DNA from: Bacteroidota bacterium
GTDB taxonomy: Bacteria > Bacteroidota > Ignavibacteria > Kapaibacteriales > UBA2268
DNA length: 64,000 nucleotides
NCBI GenBank assembly: GCA_029974985.1
Contig: JARKQC010000269.1
Location: 1 to 64,000, forward strand
Direction of reading: 5' to 3'
The position numbers and the translations under genes were made by a program. The notes under the pieces are model-generated. The model searched no databases, was not told the DNA's origin, and worked only from the letters and a program-made list of their open reading frames with translations. Positions within the stretch are counted from its first letter, which is position 1; the number at the start of each line of letters is the position of its first letter. Positions 27,946 to 38,459 of the stretch are shown here, in pieces.

Positions 27946-28220
27946 TATATAGGTTCTCCAAATCCAGATTTAAAATATTCTTTTAAAGCAATAGCCGCTT
28001 CATCAGCATCTTCTCCTTCTACTTTAACTTGCAAAACACAACCTTGCTCTGCCGCTAAAGTCATTACTCCTATAATACTTTTTGAATTAATCTCAAAACC
28101 ATCTCTTGATAGGAAAATTTCCGAACGAAATTTTGAGCATAATTTTACTAAACCAGCCGCTGGTCTTGTATGTAGTCCAGCACGATTAACAACTTTTACT
28201 TCAGTCTCAACAATATTCAT
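27945..28220 (-). CDS. ptsH: phosphocarrier protein HPr
   Basis: A 91-residue HPr. The phosphorylated histidine is His17 in AGLHTRPAA. The second regulatory site is Ser48 in INSKSIIGVMTLA, whose context resembles the HPr kinase target of Gram-positive bacteria (KSIMGVMSL) more than the E. coli site. The start is the ATG at 28220; an upstream TTG would add three residues. It lies between a lipoprotein gene and ptsI and is coupled to ptsI through TAATG. Confidence 0.95.
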   Translation of the reverse strand: MNIVETEVKVVNRAGLHTRPAAGLVKLCSKFRSEIFLSRDGFEINSKSIIGVMTLAAEQGCVLQVKVEGEDADEAAIALKEYFKSGFGEPI

Positions 28221-28229
28221 TAATTCCAA

Positions 28230-28709
28230 TTATAAGTTTTTATTAATTTTTCCATTTTTTACTTCTATGAAAACATCGGTTGTTCCAATTTTTGCCGCTT
28301 TAAAATTAAGTGTACCTTTTAATTTAGCAATCGAAAGAGTTTCAACTGATAAAGTACCACTTACTACTCGATAAGTTTTCCCATCTTCACCACCATTGTA
28401 TTGAAATGTACCGAGATTATTATCACGGCTTAAATCAATTTCTTTTTTATCAGCCCAATCTTTATCAATAGTCATAGAAAATACATGAGTTTTTCCATCT
28501 TCAATTAATGAAGCTGAGAAAATATAATTAGGATTTTGTGATGGTGGAATAAGAACAACATTATTAGTTTTAAAATCCAAATTTATATCACCCGTAATAT
28601 TCATTTCGCAAATATAGCCGCTTGTTGGGTTATTTGAATTTGAATCACTCGAACAAGAAAATAAAAAACTTATTGATAATAAAAACAAAATTGAAAAAAA
28701 GTATTTCAT
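28230..28709 (-). CDS. lipoprotein of unknown function
   Basis: A 159-residue lipoprotein: the hydrophobic segment FSILFLLSISFLFSC places the lipid cysteine near residue 19, followed by a Ser/Asn-rich linker. The mature domain is strand-rich (GYICEMNITGDINLDF, GKTYRVVSGTLSVETLSIAKLKGTLNFKA). It looks like the small beta-sandwich lipoproteins of Bacteroidota of unknown function. It ends 9 nt before the ptsH ATG, so it may be co-transcribed with the PTS genes, but a functional link is not evident. Confidence 0.7.
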   Translation of the reverse strand: MKYFFSILFLLSISFLFSCSSDSNSNNPTSGYICEMNITGDINLDFKTNNVVLIPPSQNPNYIFSASLIEDGKTHVFSMTIDKDWADKKEIDLSRDNNLGTFQYNGGEDGKTYRVVSGTLSVETLSIAKLKGTLNFKAAKIGTTDVFIEVKNGKINKNL

Positions 28710-28897
28710 AAATCACCTTAAAAATTTATTAACAAAATCAAATGTAAAATTAATAAATTTTCTGTAAATTATCAAATAAATTATATAATTATAAGTATTA
28801 TTTTCAAAATATTAGAAAATAATTGCTTATTTATAATAATGTAAGTATAAATTCGCCTACAAATTTTAAAATTTTAATTTTCAATTAGTTTACCTCT

Positions 28898-29968
28898 ATG
28901 TATTCAGAAAATTTTATAAAAAATTATACGCTTGCAAATCTCGAAAAAAAAATAATTGAATTAGGCTATGAAAAATATAGAGCTTTACAAATTTTAAATG
29001 GTATTTATGTTGATAGAGTTCAAAAATTTGAACAAATTTCTACTTTGCCTAATACTTTAAAAAATATTTTAGATGATACATTCTTAATCAATTCTATAAA
29101 ATTATTAAAAAAAAGGCAGTCCCTTGATGGCTCTATCAAATATCTATTTCAATTAAATGATGGGAAAAGTATTGAAGCTGTGTATATGCCTTGGTATGAC
29201 GAGCATAATGGCGAGATAGAACGTATTACTTTATGTATTTCTACTATGGCTGGTTGCCCCGTTGGATGTGCATTTTGTGCTACTGCAACTCTTGGATTAA
29301 TCCGGAATTTAGATACAAGTGAAATAATTGACCAGATTCTTTTTGTAGAAAATGATTTATCAATTAAAATATCAAATATAGTTTTTATGGGTATGGGCGA
29401 GCCATTGCTTAATTATAAAAATGTTATTAATTCAATTGAATTATTAACTTTGCCCGAGAATAAATTATTATCAAGAAAAAAAATTACTTTATCAACTGTT
29501 GGTATAACTAATAAAATCAAACAATTAGCAAATAGCAGAAGTCCCGTAAAACTTGCAATATCATTACACGCAACGACTAATGGTTTTAGAGAAAAAATTA
29601 TACCTCTTGCAAAAAGTGTAAAAATTAATGATTTAATGGATTCGATAGAATATTATTATCGTAAAACACATTTACCAATAACTTATGAATATATTCCTTT
29701 TGAGAATTTTAATGATACTTTTGAGGATGCTAAACGTTTAGCTAAAATACTAAAAAGAGTGCCTTCGAGAGTAAATCTAATTCCTTTTAACGATATTTCT
29801 TTTACTGGTGTTAGTGGCTTGTCGCAGACTTTAAAATCAAGTTCGAAAGAAAAAATTTTAGAATTTGGAAATCAAATTAAAGAATTTGGTGGAGTTGTAA
29901 CTATTAGAGATACTTTTGGAACTGATATAGAAGCCGCTTGCGGCCAATTAGCATTAAAAGAAGGGTGA
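28898..29968 (+). CDS. rlmN: 23S rRNA/tRNA adenine-C2 methyltransferase RlmN
   Basis: A 356-residue radical SAM enzyme that methylates C2 of A2503 in 23S rRNA and A37 of some tRNAs. The iron-sulfur motif CPVGCAFC has Cys120, Cys124 and Cys127. Further signatures are MGMGEPLLNY, LSTVGI and LAISLHAT. The second catalytic cysteine, Cys348, is in AACGQL near the C terminus. All residues for the ping-pong mechanism are present. It is followed after 3 nt by an outer-membrane-type protein gene. Confidence 0.96.
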   Translation: MYSENFIKNYTLANLEKKIIELGYEKYRALQILNGIYVDRVQKFEQISTLPNTLKNILDDTFLINSIKLLKKRQSLDGSIKYLFQLNDGKSIEAVYMPWYDEHNGEIERITLCISTMAGCPVGCAFCATATLGLIRNLDTSEIIDQILFVENDLSIKISNIVFMGMGEPLLNYKNVINSIELLTLPENKLLSRKKITLSTVGITNKIKQLANSRSPVKLAISLHATTNGFREKIIPLAKSVKINDLMDSIEYYYRKTHLPITYEYIPFENFNDTFEDAKRLAKILKRVPSRVNLIPFNDISFTGVSGLSQTLKSSSKEKILEFGNQIKEFGGVVTIRDTFGTDIEAACGQLALKEG

Positions 29969-29971
29969 TTT

Positions 29972-30889
29972 ATGGTAAAAAAAATTATATATCTTTTATT
30001 TTTCTTTATTATTTATACAAGTTTAATTGCCAATGATTATACGAATTATTTTGATTTTATAGAAGATAACCCAAATCAAATAATGATTATTAGATTAAAA
30101 AATGGAGATATTTTAACTGGTATTATCGAAGATATTTTTAATCAAAATGATAATGATGCTAATATTAAGTTTAAAACTCAAATTGGCTCGACAATAATAT
30201 ATTTTAGTGAAATAAATGATATTCGCTTAAAAGATGAATTTAATCGCCAGAAACATCGCTGTTTTATAATGCCAACTGCCGAGCCTATTGGAGAAAATCA
30301 TTTTATTAGTAATTATATGATTGCACTTTTTTATGCTGGATTTGGAATCTCTGATTATGTTTCAATTAGTGCGGGGACAAGTTTAATACCCACATTAGAT
30401 AGACGCGATCAAATTAGTTTATTAAATGTTAAAGCTACTATTTTAAATATGGATTGGGAAGAATATAAAGGTGGAATAAGTATTGGATTGGGTGGAAATC
30501 TTGCGTTTGTTAATCATAATAATAAATTTTCACATCTTTTTGGAAATATTACGATTAGAGGGGATAGAACTGATTTAAGTGCTTTAATTTTTGTGAAAAC
30601 AGGCTCAGAAGATTTTTATGAAATTAGATTTGATGATAGAGTTTACCCTACATATTATCTAAATAATTCCTTTGGATTAGGATTAGGAATAACTACAAAA
30701 TTCACAGAACGACACGATATTTATTTTGTTGGTGAATTATGGAATACAGATATATCGAGACTTACAAATACAGGGCTTCTTGCTGCAATTAGAATTCAAA
30801 ATAGTAGCTTATCTGCTGATTTTGGTTTAATGTTTTTTACTGTTCCAGCATTGTTTCCCGTTGTAAATTTTGCTTGGACACCTTTTTAA
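29972..30889 (+). CDS. exported probable outer-membrane beta-barrel protein
   Basis: A 305-residue protein with a signal peptide (about 1-20). An early segment, MIIRLKNGDILTGIIEDIF...IKFKTQIGSTIIYFSEINDI, looks like a small SH3/Sm-like barrel. The rest has regular amphipathic strands and glycine/aromatic turns (SIGLGGNLAFV, NSFGLGLGITTKF, LSADFGLMFF), consistent with an outer-membrane barrel. No specific family is recognised. It starts 3 nt after rlmN, so it shares that transcript. Confidence 0.65.
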   Translation: MVKKIIYLLFFFIIYTSLIANDYTNYFDFIEDNPNQIMIIRLKNGDILTGIIEDIFNQNDNDANIKFKTQIGSTIIYFSEINDIRLKDEFNRQKHRCFIMPTAEPIGENHFISNYMIALFYAGFGISDYVSISAGTSLIPTLDRRDQISLLNVKATILNMDWEEYKGGISIGLGGNLAFVNHNNKFSHLFGNITIRGDRTDLSALIFVKTGSEDFYEIRFDDRVYPTYYLNNSFGLGLGITTKFTERHDIYFVGELWNTDISRLTNTGLLAAIRIQNSSLSADFGLMFFTVPALFPVVNFAWTPF

Positions 30890-30953
30890 AAAATAATACA
30901 AAAATACAGACTTTTTATTATATATATTTTGCAATTCAAAACATTGATAAAAC

Positions 30954-30984
30954 TTGTAAATGTCCAGATTTATTCGTATTTTTG
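30954..30984 (+). promoter_or_regulatory. possible Bacteroidota-type promoter for gyrA
   Basis: TATTTTTG at 30977-30984 fits the Bacteroidota -7 consensus TAnnTTTG. A TTG at 30954-30956 lies 20 nt upstream, close to the expected -33 spacing. This would place the transcript start roughly 35 nt before the gyrA ATG. Chance matches are easy in such AT-rich DNA. Confidence 0.35.
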
Positions 30985-31025
30985 TAAGTTTGTTATATTA
31001 GTAAATTATTATAAAGTAAACAATT

Positions 31026-33530
31026 ATGTCATTACTTGATAAAGGTCATATAATCGAAACCTTGCTTGAAGACGAGATGCGTAGTTCATATCTTGATTAT
31101 TCTATGTCTGTTATCGTTTCAAGAGCTTTACCCGACGTAAGAGATGGGTTGAAGCCCGTTCATAGAAGGATTCTTTTCGCTATGCACGAGCTTGGTTTAG
31201 CTCCTAATAAACCATACAAAAAATCAGCTAGACTTGTTGGTGAAGTATTAGGTAAATACCATCCACATGGAGATAGTTCGGTTTATGAAGCAATGGTTCG
31301 ATTAGCTCAAAATTGGAGTATGCGTTATACTCTTGTTGATGGACAAGGTAATTTTGGCTCTATTGATGGCGACCCACCAGCGGCTATGCGTTATACTGAA
31401 TCAAGATTAGCTCAAATTGCTACTCAAACGTTAAGAGATATTGAAAAAGAAACAGTATTGTTTCAAAATAATTTTGATGAATCACTAAAAGAACCGTCTG
31501 TATTGCCAACAGTTCTTCCTACACTACTTGTAAATGGTGCGAGCGGTATCGCAGTTGGTATGGCAACAAATATTCCACCACATAATTTAACTGAAATTAT
31601 TAATGGTTTAGTTGCTATGATTCAAAATCCTGAACTTTCTGACGAAGAAATTATGACTTATGTGCCAGCCCCAGATTTTCCAACCGGAGGTATTATTTAT
31701 GGGTATAATGGAGTTAGAGATTCTTATCTGACTGGTCGCGGACGAATAATTGTGAGAGCAAAAATTCATATTGAAGAAAATAAAAATAAAACAAAACAAA
31801 ATTTAATAATTTCCGAGTTACCTTATCAAGTAAATAAAGCAAATTTAATTGAAAAAATTGCCGATTTAGTGCGTGCAAAAATTCTTGATGATATTTCTGG
31901 ACTAAATGATGAGTCAGACCGTAATGGTATGAGAATTGTCATTGATCTGAAACGCGATTCTGTACCCGAAGTAGTTATTAATAACTTATTTAAACATACT
32001 CAATTACAGGTTACTTTCGGCTCTAATATGCTTGCTTTGGTTAATGGGCGACCAAAAGTTCTTACATTAAAACAAATGATGACTCATTTTATTAATTTCC
32101 GTAATGAAATAGTTGTTAAAAGAACAAAATTTGAATTAGACCAAGCAGAAAGAAGAGCTCACATACTCGAAGGATTTATTATTGCTCTTGATAATCTCGA
32201 TGCAGTAATTAAAACTATACGTGAATCACGCGACCCGAATACTGCTTCTATTGCTTTACAACAAAATTTCAAATTATCAGAAATTCAAGCAAAAGCAATA
32301 TTAGATATGAGATTGCAAAGATTAACTGGTCTTGAAAGAGAAAAAATTCAAAAAGAGTATAGAGAAATTTTACAACTTATTGAAAAATTAAGAGCAATAT
32401 TAGCAAGTAAAGATTTGCAAATGTCTATAGTATCAGAAGAACTAATTGAGTTACGAAATAAATTTGGTGATAGTAGAAGAACAGAAATCGTAATGGATTC
32501 CAAAGAATTCTCTATAGAAGATATGATTGCTAATGAGGATATGATTGTAACGATGTCCCATAATGGATATATTAAACGCACTCCTTTATCGAGTTATCGC
32601 AGACAAAACAAAGGTGGACGTGGCTCAAGTGGCACTGCAACTTATGATGATGATTTTATAGAGTTTATTTATCAAGCTTCAACACATCATTATTTGTTGT
32701 TCTTTACCGACGCTGGAAGGGTATATCGAATTAAAGTTTATGATTTGCCCGAGGGTAGTAGAAATTCCAAAGGACGCTCAATTGCAAATGTGATAGGAAA
32801 AACTCCAGAAGAGAAAGTAACTGCAATATTACCATTAAAAGAATTTACTGACCATGAATATGCTGTTTTATGTACACAAAAAGGCACTATTAAAAAAACT
32901 GATTTAACAGCATTTGCAAATGTTAGACAAAATGGAATTATTGCAATTAACCTTGCCGAAGATGATAAATTAGTTGCCGCACAAATCACCGATGGTAATT
33001 GTGATGTTATTATTGGTACAAAATTAGGACTTGCTTGTAGATTTAGAGAAAGCGAAGTAAGAGCAATGGGACGAACCGCTGCAGGAGTTAGAGGTATATC
33101 ATTATCAGAAAAAGATATTGTTGTTTCTATGATTGCTGTTAAACGTTCAGATGCTCAAGTTTTAGTAGTTAGCGAAAATGGCTACGGTAAACGTACCAAA
33201 TACGAAGATTTTAGACTAACAAGAAGAGGAGCTAAAGGTGTAATTTCGATGAATTTAACTCCTAAGACTGGAAATGTTGTAAGAATTCTTATGGCTGTTG
33301 ATAGTGAGGATTTAGTTGTTATGACTGTTAATGGTATTCTTATTAGACAATCTGTTGTTAATATTCGTACAATCGGCAGAAATACGCAAGGAGTTAAACT
33401 AATAAGACTTGATGAAGGAGATCTTATTGCCGATATTACTTCTGTTAATCGTGATGATGAAGATGTTACCGATAACGATGAAAATAATGATGAAATTGTT
33501 GATACAAACGGTCAAGAAAGTATGTTGTAA
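31026..33530 (+). CDS. gyrA: DNA gyrase subunit A
   Basis: An 834-residue GyrA. The breakage-reunion domain has [18 protein letters not shown] and the catalytic Tyr123 in [14 protein letters not shown]. The quinolone-determining region reads [13 protein letters not shown], with Ser and Glu at the positions equivalent to E. coli 83 and 87. The C-terminal six-blade pinwheel begins near a degenerate GyrA box ([12 protein letters not shown]), the form usual in Bacteroidota. The tail is acidic ([14 protein letters not shown]). Together with GyrB it supercoils DNA; gyrB is not in the window. Confidence 0.96.
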   Translation: MSLLDKGHIIETLLEDEMRSSYLDYSMSVIVSRALPDVRDGLKPVHRRILFAMHELGLAPNKPYKKSARLVGEVLGKYHPHGDSSVYEAMVRLAQNWSMRYTLVDGQGNFGSIDGDPPAAMRYTESRLAQIATQTLRDIEKETVLFQNNFDESLKEPSVLPTVLPTLLVNGASGIAVGMATNIPPHNLTEIINGLVAMIQNPELSDEEIMTYVPAPDFPTGGIIYGYNGVRDSYLTGRGRIIVRAKIHIEENKNKTKQNLIISELPYQVNKANLIEKIADLVRAKILDDISGLNDESDRNGMRIVIDLKRDSVPEVVINNLFKHTQLQVTFGSNMLALVNGRPKVLTLKQMMTHFINFRNEIVVKRTKFELDQAERRAHILEGFIIALDNLDAVIKTIRESRDPNTASIALQQNFKLSEIQAKAILDMRLQRLTGLEREKIQKEYREILQLIEKLRAILASKDLQMSIVSEELIELRNKFGDSRRTEIVMDSKEFSIEDMIANEDMIVTMSHNGYIKRTPLSSYRRQNKGGRGSSGTATYDDDFIEFIYQASTHHYLLFFTDAGRVYRIKVYDLPEGSRNSKGRSIANVIGKTPEEKVTAILPLKEFTDHEYAVLCTQKGTIKKTDLTAFANVRQNGIIAINLAEDDKLVAAQITDGNCDVIIGTKLGLACRFRESEVRAMGRTAAGVRGISLSEKDIVVSMIAVKRSDAQVLVVSENGYGKRTKYEDFRLTRRGAKGVISMNLTPKTGNVVRILMAVDSEDLVVMTVNGILIRQSVVNIRTIGRNTQGVKLIRLDEGDLIADITSVNRDDEDVTDNDENNDEIVDTNGQESML

Positions 33531-33556
33531 TCAATTAATTTAATTTGTTTTATTAT

Positions 33557-33598
33557 AATAGGGATTGATATTTTGTTTATTGATCTCTATTTTTTTTA
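33557..33598 (+). terminator. terminator after gyrA
   Basis: An AATAGGGAT / ATCTCTATT 9-bp stem (one G-U pair) is followed by a run of eight T. It starts 27 nt after the gyrA stop codon and before the convergent histidine kinase gene. Confidence 0.75.
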
Positions 33599-33619
33599 AT
33601 AAAAATTTAAAATAAAATT

Positions 33620-36600
33620 TTAAGAAAATTGTTGAATATTATATGGAATTGTAAAATAAAATGTAGAGCCTACACCATATTCAGATTCAACCCAAATATT
33701 ACCACCTATAAGCTCGCATAATTTTTTACTTATTGTAAGACCAAGCCCCGCACCATCATAAGGTCTTGTTAAATAATTATCATCGGATTGTCTAAATCTT
33801 TCAAATATCAAATCAATTTTATCTTCTTGAATACCAACTCCTGTATCTTTTACATAAAATTCAATAAAATTCTGATTATTGATAATATAACCTACTTCGA
33901 TGTAGCCATTTAAAGTAAATTTAATTGCATTACTTATTAAATTTGTAATAATTTGTTGTAATCTTGCTGAATCAGTTAAGATATAAGGTAAATTTTGATA
34001 TCTATTGCCAATTTTTAATTCAACATTTTTGTCAATTAGTAAAGATTTATAAGTATCTAAAACCTCATTCAAAATATGATTGATATCTGCGAGGTCAATA
34101 TTAATCGTCATTTGATTAGCTTCAATTTTTGAAATATCAATTATATCGTTTATGATATTTAATAAATCATGACCGCGTTTATGAATTAATGATATAAATT
34201 CTTGTCTTTCGTCGGGTTCTAAATCTTCTGCATCTAATAAGTTTGCAAAACCAAGAATTGCATTCATAGGTGTTCTAATTTCATGCGACATATTAGCAAG
34301 AAATGTTGTTTTTAATTTATCAGACTCCTCAGCACGCTCTTTTGCTTGTCGTAAATCGTCTTCTGCTTGTTTTCTTTCGAGAATATTACGACCAACAGCA
34401 ATTATCACTTGTTCACCAAAATACTCACTTGAATTGAGTGCAATTTCGAGTGGATAAATTTCATCATTTTTGGTTTTAGTCCAAAACTCGAAAGATGGTA
34501 TTTCACCACTAATTGTATCAAAGAAATATGAGCGTATAATTTCAATATTATTCATTTCATCTGCTGAAAAGAATGTAAAATTTTTACCAACTAATTCATC
34601 TTTTGAATAACCATAAAAATCAATAACAATATCATTAATTTCAATTATTTCAATGTTATGATTTAATATAAAAATAAATTCAGAAATATTATTAAATACA
34701 GATTTATAACTTTTATGCGATAATTCTAATTCTTGTGTAGCTTTAAAACGCTCAGTAACGTCAGAACTAACTCCAATAATTCCAGTAACCTTTCCAAAAG
34801 AATCATAAATTGGGCTATACAAAGTATCAAAATATAAATCATCAACTGGAATAATACTATGTAAAGTTTCGCCAGCAAGAGCATTTTTAATATTTGTATA
34901 TATTATTTGATTATTTTTGTAAATTTCAAATGCTGAAAGACCAACTACTTGACTTGGTTTTAAACCAAGTAATTCCAAACCTTTTCCTTCGGAAAAAGTG
35001 AAAATTCCATTATTATCAATAGAAAAAATTACTATTGGAATATTCGATATTATTGTGTTCAATCGAATAATAGTTTCTTGCAACTTTTGTTCATACAATT
35101 TTCTTTCTAAAAATTGAGCTAATTGATTTGCAATAATTTCAAGTATTTCTATACTTTGATTATTATAAGCATTTGGGTTGTCATAACTTTGAACTACAAT
35201 AGCACCAATTATTCTATCATTTGCAATTAATGGAACCCCAAGCCATACCTCGCATAATTGTCCAATTTTATCAATAACATTATTACTAATTAAATCTAAA
35301 ATATCATTTTTATTAATAAATACTGTTTTTTTCCTTTGAATTACTAAACCCGTTAGTGATTTTTTTGCTGACCATTCATCGTAATGTTTGTCTATATCTT
35401 TATCGTAAGAAGTATTTAGCATATCTGTTTTTTCATCATATAAAGCAATATAAAAATTACTTGCGTCAATTAATTTTGATAATTCTTTATGAATAAACTC
35501 ATAAATATAATTATAATCATTAGTACTCGAAATTGTTCTAACTATATTAAATTGTGATTGCTTAAAATTTTCTACTCGTCTTTCTTCAGTAATATCAAAT
35601 TTTAATCCAGCCAAGCCATCAAAAATTCCATTTTTAAAAATTGGTATAATAGTATTTTTACAAATTTTTCCTAAACCATTCCAGTAAATTATTTGCTCGT
35701 CATTTATAATCTCATTATTTATATTGCTATTATTCAGAAATTTCTCAAAAATTTCTTTTGATATAACTCCCTTTTCGATAATAGATTGATTTAAAATACT
35801 ACCAAAATTTTCTGTTAATAGATTATTTTCAAGAATACCAATACCATTTTTATCACACACCCAAACTCCAAAAGGAACATTTTCTATATATGTTCTAATA
35901 ATATTCTCACTTTTCTTTAAAGACTCTTCAGCATTTTTAAATTCAGTAATATCAATATTAAATCCAACTATTCCTTCAAATTTGCCATCAATTATAATAG
36001 GGGCAAGCCTATTATTATAATATTTAATCTCATTATTTTCTATATATGAGATTTCCTCATTTATAATTTCTCCATTTCGGACTCTTGCATTATTACAATT
36101 CCATTTATTAATAGTATCTTCAGAAGAGCCAGAAGTATCGGGGGTTTTACCAATAATACTATTAAAACTTTTCATCATTAAATCATTTTCAAAAATGCCA
36201 ACATCATTTTTATCGCGTACCCAAATTTGAAATGGAGCATTTTGAAAAAGTGTAGAAAGTAATGATTCTCTTTCAATTAATCTTATCTCTGTACTTTTTC
36301 TTTTGTGTATATCTCTAAGACTAACAATTACAGCATTAATATCATAATTATCTAATTGATTATTGAATATACTTTCGAACCAACGGTATTCACCATTAGA
36401 TTGAAGAAGTCTAAACTCAATAGTTTTTGTTTTTTTATTATGAAAAATATCATCAAAATATCTTGTAAATTCTTCTTTATCATCTTTATGAATATAATTT
36501 ATTAAATTAAATGTTGTAATATCTTTTTCATCATCAATTTTAAATATTGATTTTAAAGCATAACTACAGAAAACTAAATTTTTGTTGCTATTAAAAATAA

Positions 36601-37258
36601 AAATTCCATAAGGAGAAAATTTGATTATTTCACTTAAATATTTGTCTGATAATCTAAAAATATTTTGAAATTTTTTATCTTCGGTTATATCGCGCGCCAC
36701 ACCATATTTAAGTTTTTCATTAATATAAGTAACAGAAGTCCACAACAAACGGCGATAAGTGCCATCTTTATGTTTATATCTATTTTCAAAGTTTTTAAAT
36801 TTATATCTATTTGGTATTTCTTTATGTAATGCTCTTGTTGCAACAATATCATCTGGGTGGATAAATTCATAAATAGGCTTTGAATATATCTCCTCAATGG
36901 ACCATCCTAAAACATCAGTCCATACTGGATTTACAAATTTAAAATAACCATCATTTGTAGTTACAAAAAATAAATCATTCGCATTTTCTGCAAAAACCAA
37001 TATGTTTTTAAGTCTCTCATTAGTAATTGATAATTCGTTTTCTATAATATTTTTTTCTAATATAAGTTTTTTGTTGAGTGATAAATATTTTAAAAGGAAA
37101 GATATAGTAATTGTTAATGAAATAAGCATTAAAAATATTAAAATAATATTAATACTAAATTCATTATTTGTAGGAGTAATGAAATTTAAAAAAGAAATAT
37201 TATTATTTTCAAAATTTATACAATTATAATTTTTAAGTAAATTATATATATTTAGCAT
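33620..37258 (-). CDS. multi-PAS/GAF sensor histidine kinase
   Basis: A 1212-residue membrane-linked kinase. One clear transmembrane segment lies at about residues 33-57. About six PAS domains follow, recognisable by repeated AENANDLFFV-, NAPFQIWV-, NVPFGVWVCD-, NIPIVIFSID- and NISEFIFIL-type starts. A GAF domain (YIYEFIHKELSKLIDASNFYIALYD) is inserted between the fourth and fifth PAS. The C terminus is HisKA, with phosphorylated His992 in FLANMSHEIRTPMNAILG, and HATPase_c (DTGVGI, GAGLGLTI). There is no receiver domain and no neighbouring response regulator, so it is an orphan kinase. The stacked PAS domains suggest several redox, light or small-ligand inputs; the signals are unknown. Confidence 0.92.
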   Translation of the reverse strand: MLNIYNLLKNYNCINFENNNISFLNFITPTNNEFSINIILIFLMLISLTITISFLLKYLSLNKKLILEKNIIENELSITNERLKNILVFAENANDLFFVTTNDGYFKFVNPVWTDVLGWSIEEIYSKPIYEFIHPDDIVATRALHKEIPNRYKFKNFENRYKHKDGTYRRLLWTSVTYINEKLKYGVARDITEDKKFQNIFRLSDKYLSEIIKFSPYGIFIFNSNKNLVFCSYALKSIFKIDDEKDITTFNLINYIHKDDKEEFTRYFDDIFHNKKTKTIEFRLLQSNGEYRWFESIFNNQLDNYDINAVIVSLRDIHKRKSTEIRLIERESLLSTLFQNAPFQIWVRDKNDVGIFENDLMMKSFNSIIGKTPDTSGSSEDTINKWNCNNARVRNGEIINEEISYIENNEIKYYNNRLAPIIIDGKFEGIVGFNIDITEFKNAEESLKKSENIIRTYIENVPFGVWVCDKNGIGILENNLLTENFGSILNQSIIEKGVISKEIFEKFLNNSNINNEIINDEQIIYWNGLGKICKNTIIPIFKNGIFDGLAGLKFDITEERRVENFKQSQFNIVRTISSTNDYNYIYEFIHKELSKLIDASNFYIALYDEKTDMLNTSYDKDIDKHYDEWSAKKSLTGLVIQRKKTVFINKNDILDLISNNVIDKIGQLCEVWLGVPLIANDRIIGAIVVQSYDNPNAYNNQSIEILEIIANQLAQFLERKLYEQKLQETIIRLNTIISNIPIVIFSIDNNGIFTFSEGKGLELLGLKPSQVVGLSAFEIYKNNQIIYTNIKNALAGETLHSIIPVDDLYFDTLYSPIYDSFGKVTGIIGVSSDVTERFKATQELELSHKSYKSVFNNISEFIFILNHNIEIIEINDIVIDFYGYSKDELVGKNFTFFSADEMNNIEIIRSYFFDTISGEIPSFEFWTKTKNDEIYPLEIALNSSEYFGEQVIIAVGRNILERKQAEDDLRQAKERAEESDKLKTTFLANMSHEIRTPMNAILGFANLLDAEDLEPDERQEFISLIHKRGHDLLNIINDIIDISKIEANQMTINIDLADINHILNEVLDTYKSLLIDKNVELKIGNRYQNLPYILTDSARLQQIITNLISNAIKFTLNGYIEVGYIINNQNFIEFYVKDTGVGIQEDKIDLIFERFRQSDDNYLTRPYDGAGLGLTISKKLCELIGGNIWVESEYGVGSTFYFTIPYNIQQFS

Positions 37259-37431
37259 TTGATAAATCCCTTTTTTTAATCAAAAGATTAATTTTTTAGA
37301 ATATACAAAAAATTCTTAAAATAAAATATATAATAATTCAAATCCAAATTAATATATTAATTTTATTTACAATTTTCAAATATACGGTTTTTTTGATAAT
37401 TTGAAAAACGAAAATTAATTATTTGTATGAT

Positions 37432-37474
37432 AAAAAACCTTCGTTTTAATTTATATGTAATCAAAATGAAGGTT
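37432..37474 (-). terminator. terminator after the gcvPA-to-DUF5683 operon
   Basis: A 12-bp stem with one mismatch (AACCTTCATTTT / AAAACGAAGGTT on the minus strand) is followed by a TTTTTT tract. It lies 7 nt past the DUF5683 gene stop. Confidence 0.72.
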
Positions 37475-37480
37475 ATATTA

Positions 37481-37999
37481 TTAAAAATTAATTTTTAGAC
37501 TAACCTTTGGTATAGGTAAAGCAGATAAACCAATATTATAGCTAAGATTTTCATCAACTTGAAAATCGTACAAATGCGCTCCAACATAAGCATCAACAGA
37601 TGCTAATAAATAAACTCCTATTAGATACAAAGCTCCCATATCACGATTATCGCGATAATACTCTCGATATAATTTTGTAAGCTGATATTCAGTATTCGTT
37701 TTATCCATATTAGATAATCTTTTATCATAATCAGAAAATTTTATTTGATTATCAATAATAATATAGATTAAAGTACCAGCCGCCGCGAAAACTATTGGAG
37801 CTTTCCAATAACTTTCTACATATAATTGCCCTAATCCCGGTAATATTAATGATCTATAAATAGCTACTGAAGGTGATTTTGTCAATGCCATTGTAGATTC
37901 TTTTTTCTCAATTTTAATTGTATCTTGTTGGGAATAAACAAAAGCATTTGAGAAAAAAGTAAATATTAAAAGTAAAATTATATTAACAAAAAATTTCAT
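37481..37999 (-). CDS. DUF5683 domain protein
   Basis: A 172-residue protein with a signal peptide (about 1-23). The segment SPSVAIYRSLILPGLGQLYVESYWKAPIVFAAAGTLIYIII is the signature of DUF5683: a P-G-x-GQ-Y hairpin followed by a hydrophobic helix. A second helix lies near 122-140. The family is widespread in Bacteroidota and of unknown function, probably membrane-associated. It begins 4 nt after ridA and is the last gene of the run starting at gcvPA, just ahead of a terminator. Confidence 0.82.
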   Translation of the reverse strand: MKFFVNIILLLIFTFFSNAFVYSQQDTIKIEKKESTMALTKSPSVAIYRSLILPGLGQLYVESYWKAPIVFAAAGTLIYIIIDNQIKFSDYDKRLSNMDKTNTEYQLTKLYREYYRDNRDMGALYLIGVYLLASVDAYVGAHLYDFQVDENLSYNIGLSALPIPKVSLKINF

Positions 38000-38003
38000 T
38001 CTT

Positions 38004-38384
38004 TTATTTTATTAGAGCAATTGCTTCAATTTCTATTCTAACATCTTTTGGTAATCTCGATACTTGATAAGCGGCTCTTGCGGGCTTGCTTTCACCGAGA
38101 AATTGATTATATACTTCGTTCATTTGAGCAAATTCATTCATATCTAATAGTAAAACTGTTGTTTTAACTAAATCATTCATTGTACATCCCGCCGCTTCAA
38201 GAATTGCTTTAATATTATTTAGCGACTGTTTTGTTTGTGTAACAATATCATCACCAGCAAGATTACCCTCAGGTGTAAGTGGAATTTGACCAGAAATAAA
38301 AATAAAATTACCAGAAGCTTTAATAGCTTGTGAATATGGTCCAATCGGCGCTGGAGCATTATTCGTATTAATAATTTCTTTCAT
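38004..38384 (-). CDS. ridA: RidA family enamine/imine deaminase
   Basis: A 126-residue RidA/YjgF protein that hydrolyses reactive 2-aminoacrylate-type enamines released by PLP enzymes. Signatures: [15 protein letters not shown] at the N terminus, FISGQIPL, and the C-terminal [23 protein letters not shown] block. In that block the conserved arginine binds the substrate carboxylate and the final glutamate matches the family. Length is normal. It lies 4 nt upstream of the DUF5683 gene and 75 nt after the ROK kinase gene. Confidence 0.93.
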   Translation of the reverse strand: MKEIINTNNAPAPIGPYSQAIKASGNFIFISGQIPLTPEGNLAGDDIVTQTKQSLNNIKAILEAAGCTMNDLVKTTVLLLDMNEFAQMNEVYNQFLGESKPARAAYQVSRLPKDVRIEIEAIALIK

Positions 38385-38459
38385 TATTAAATCCTTTTTT
38401 ATTTGTTATTAATAAATGACGGAACAAATTGTTCTTTGTAAAAAAAATAAATCTATATT

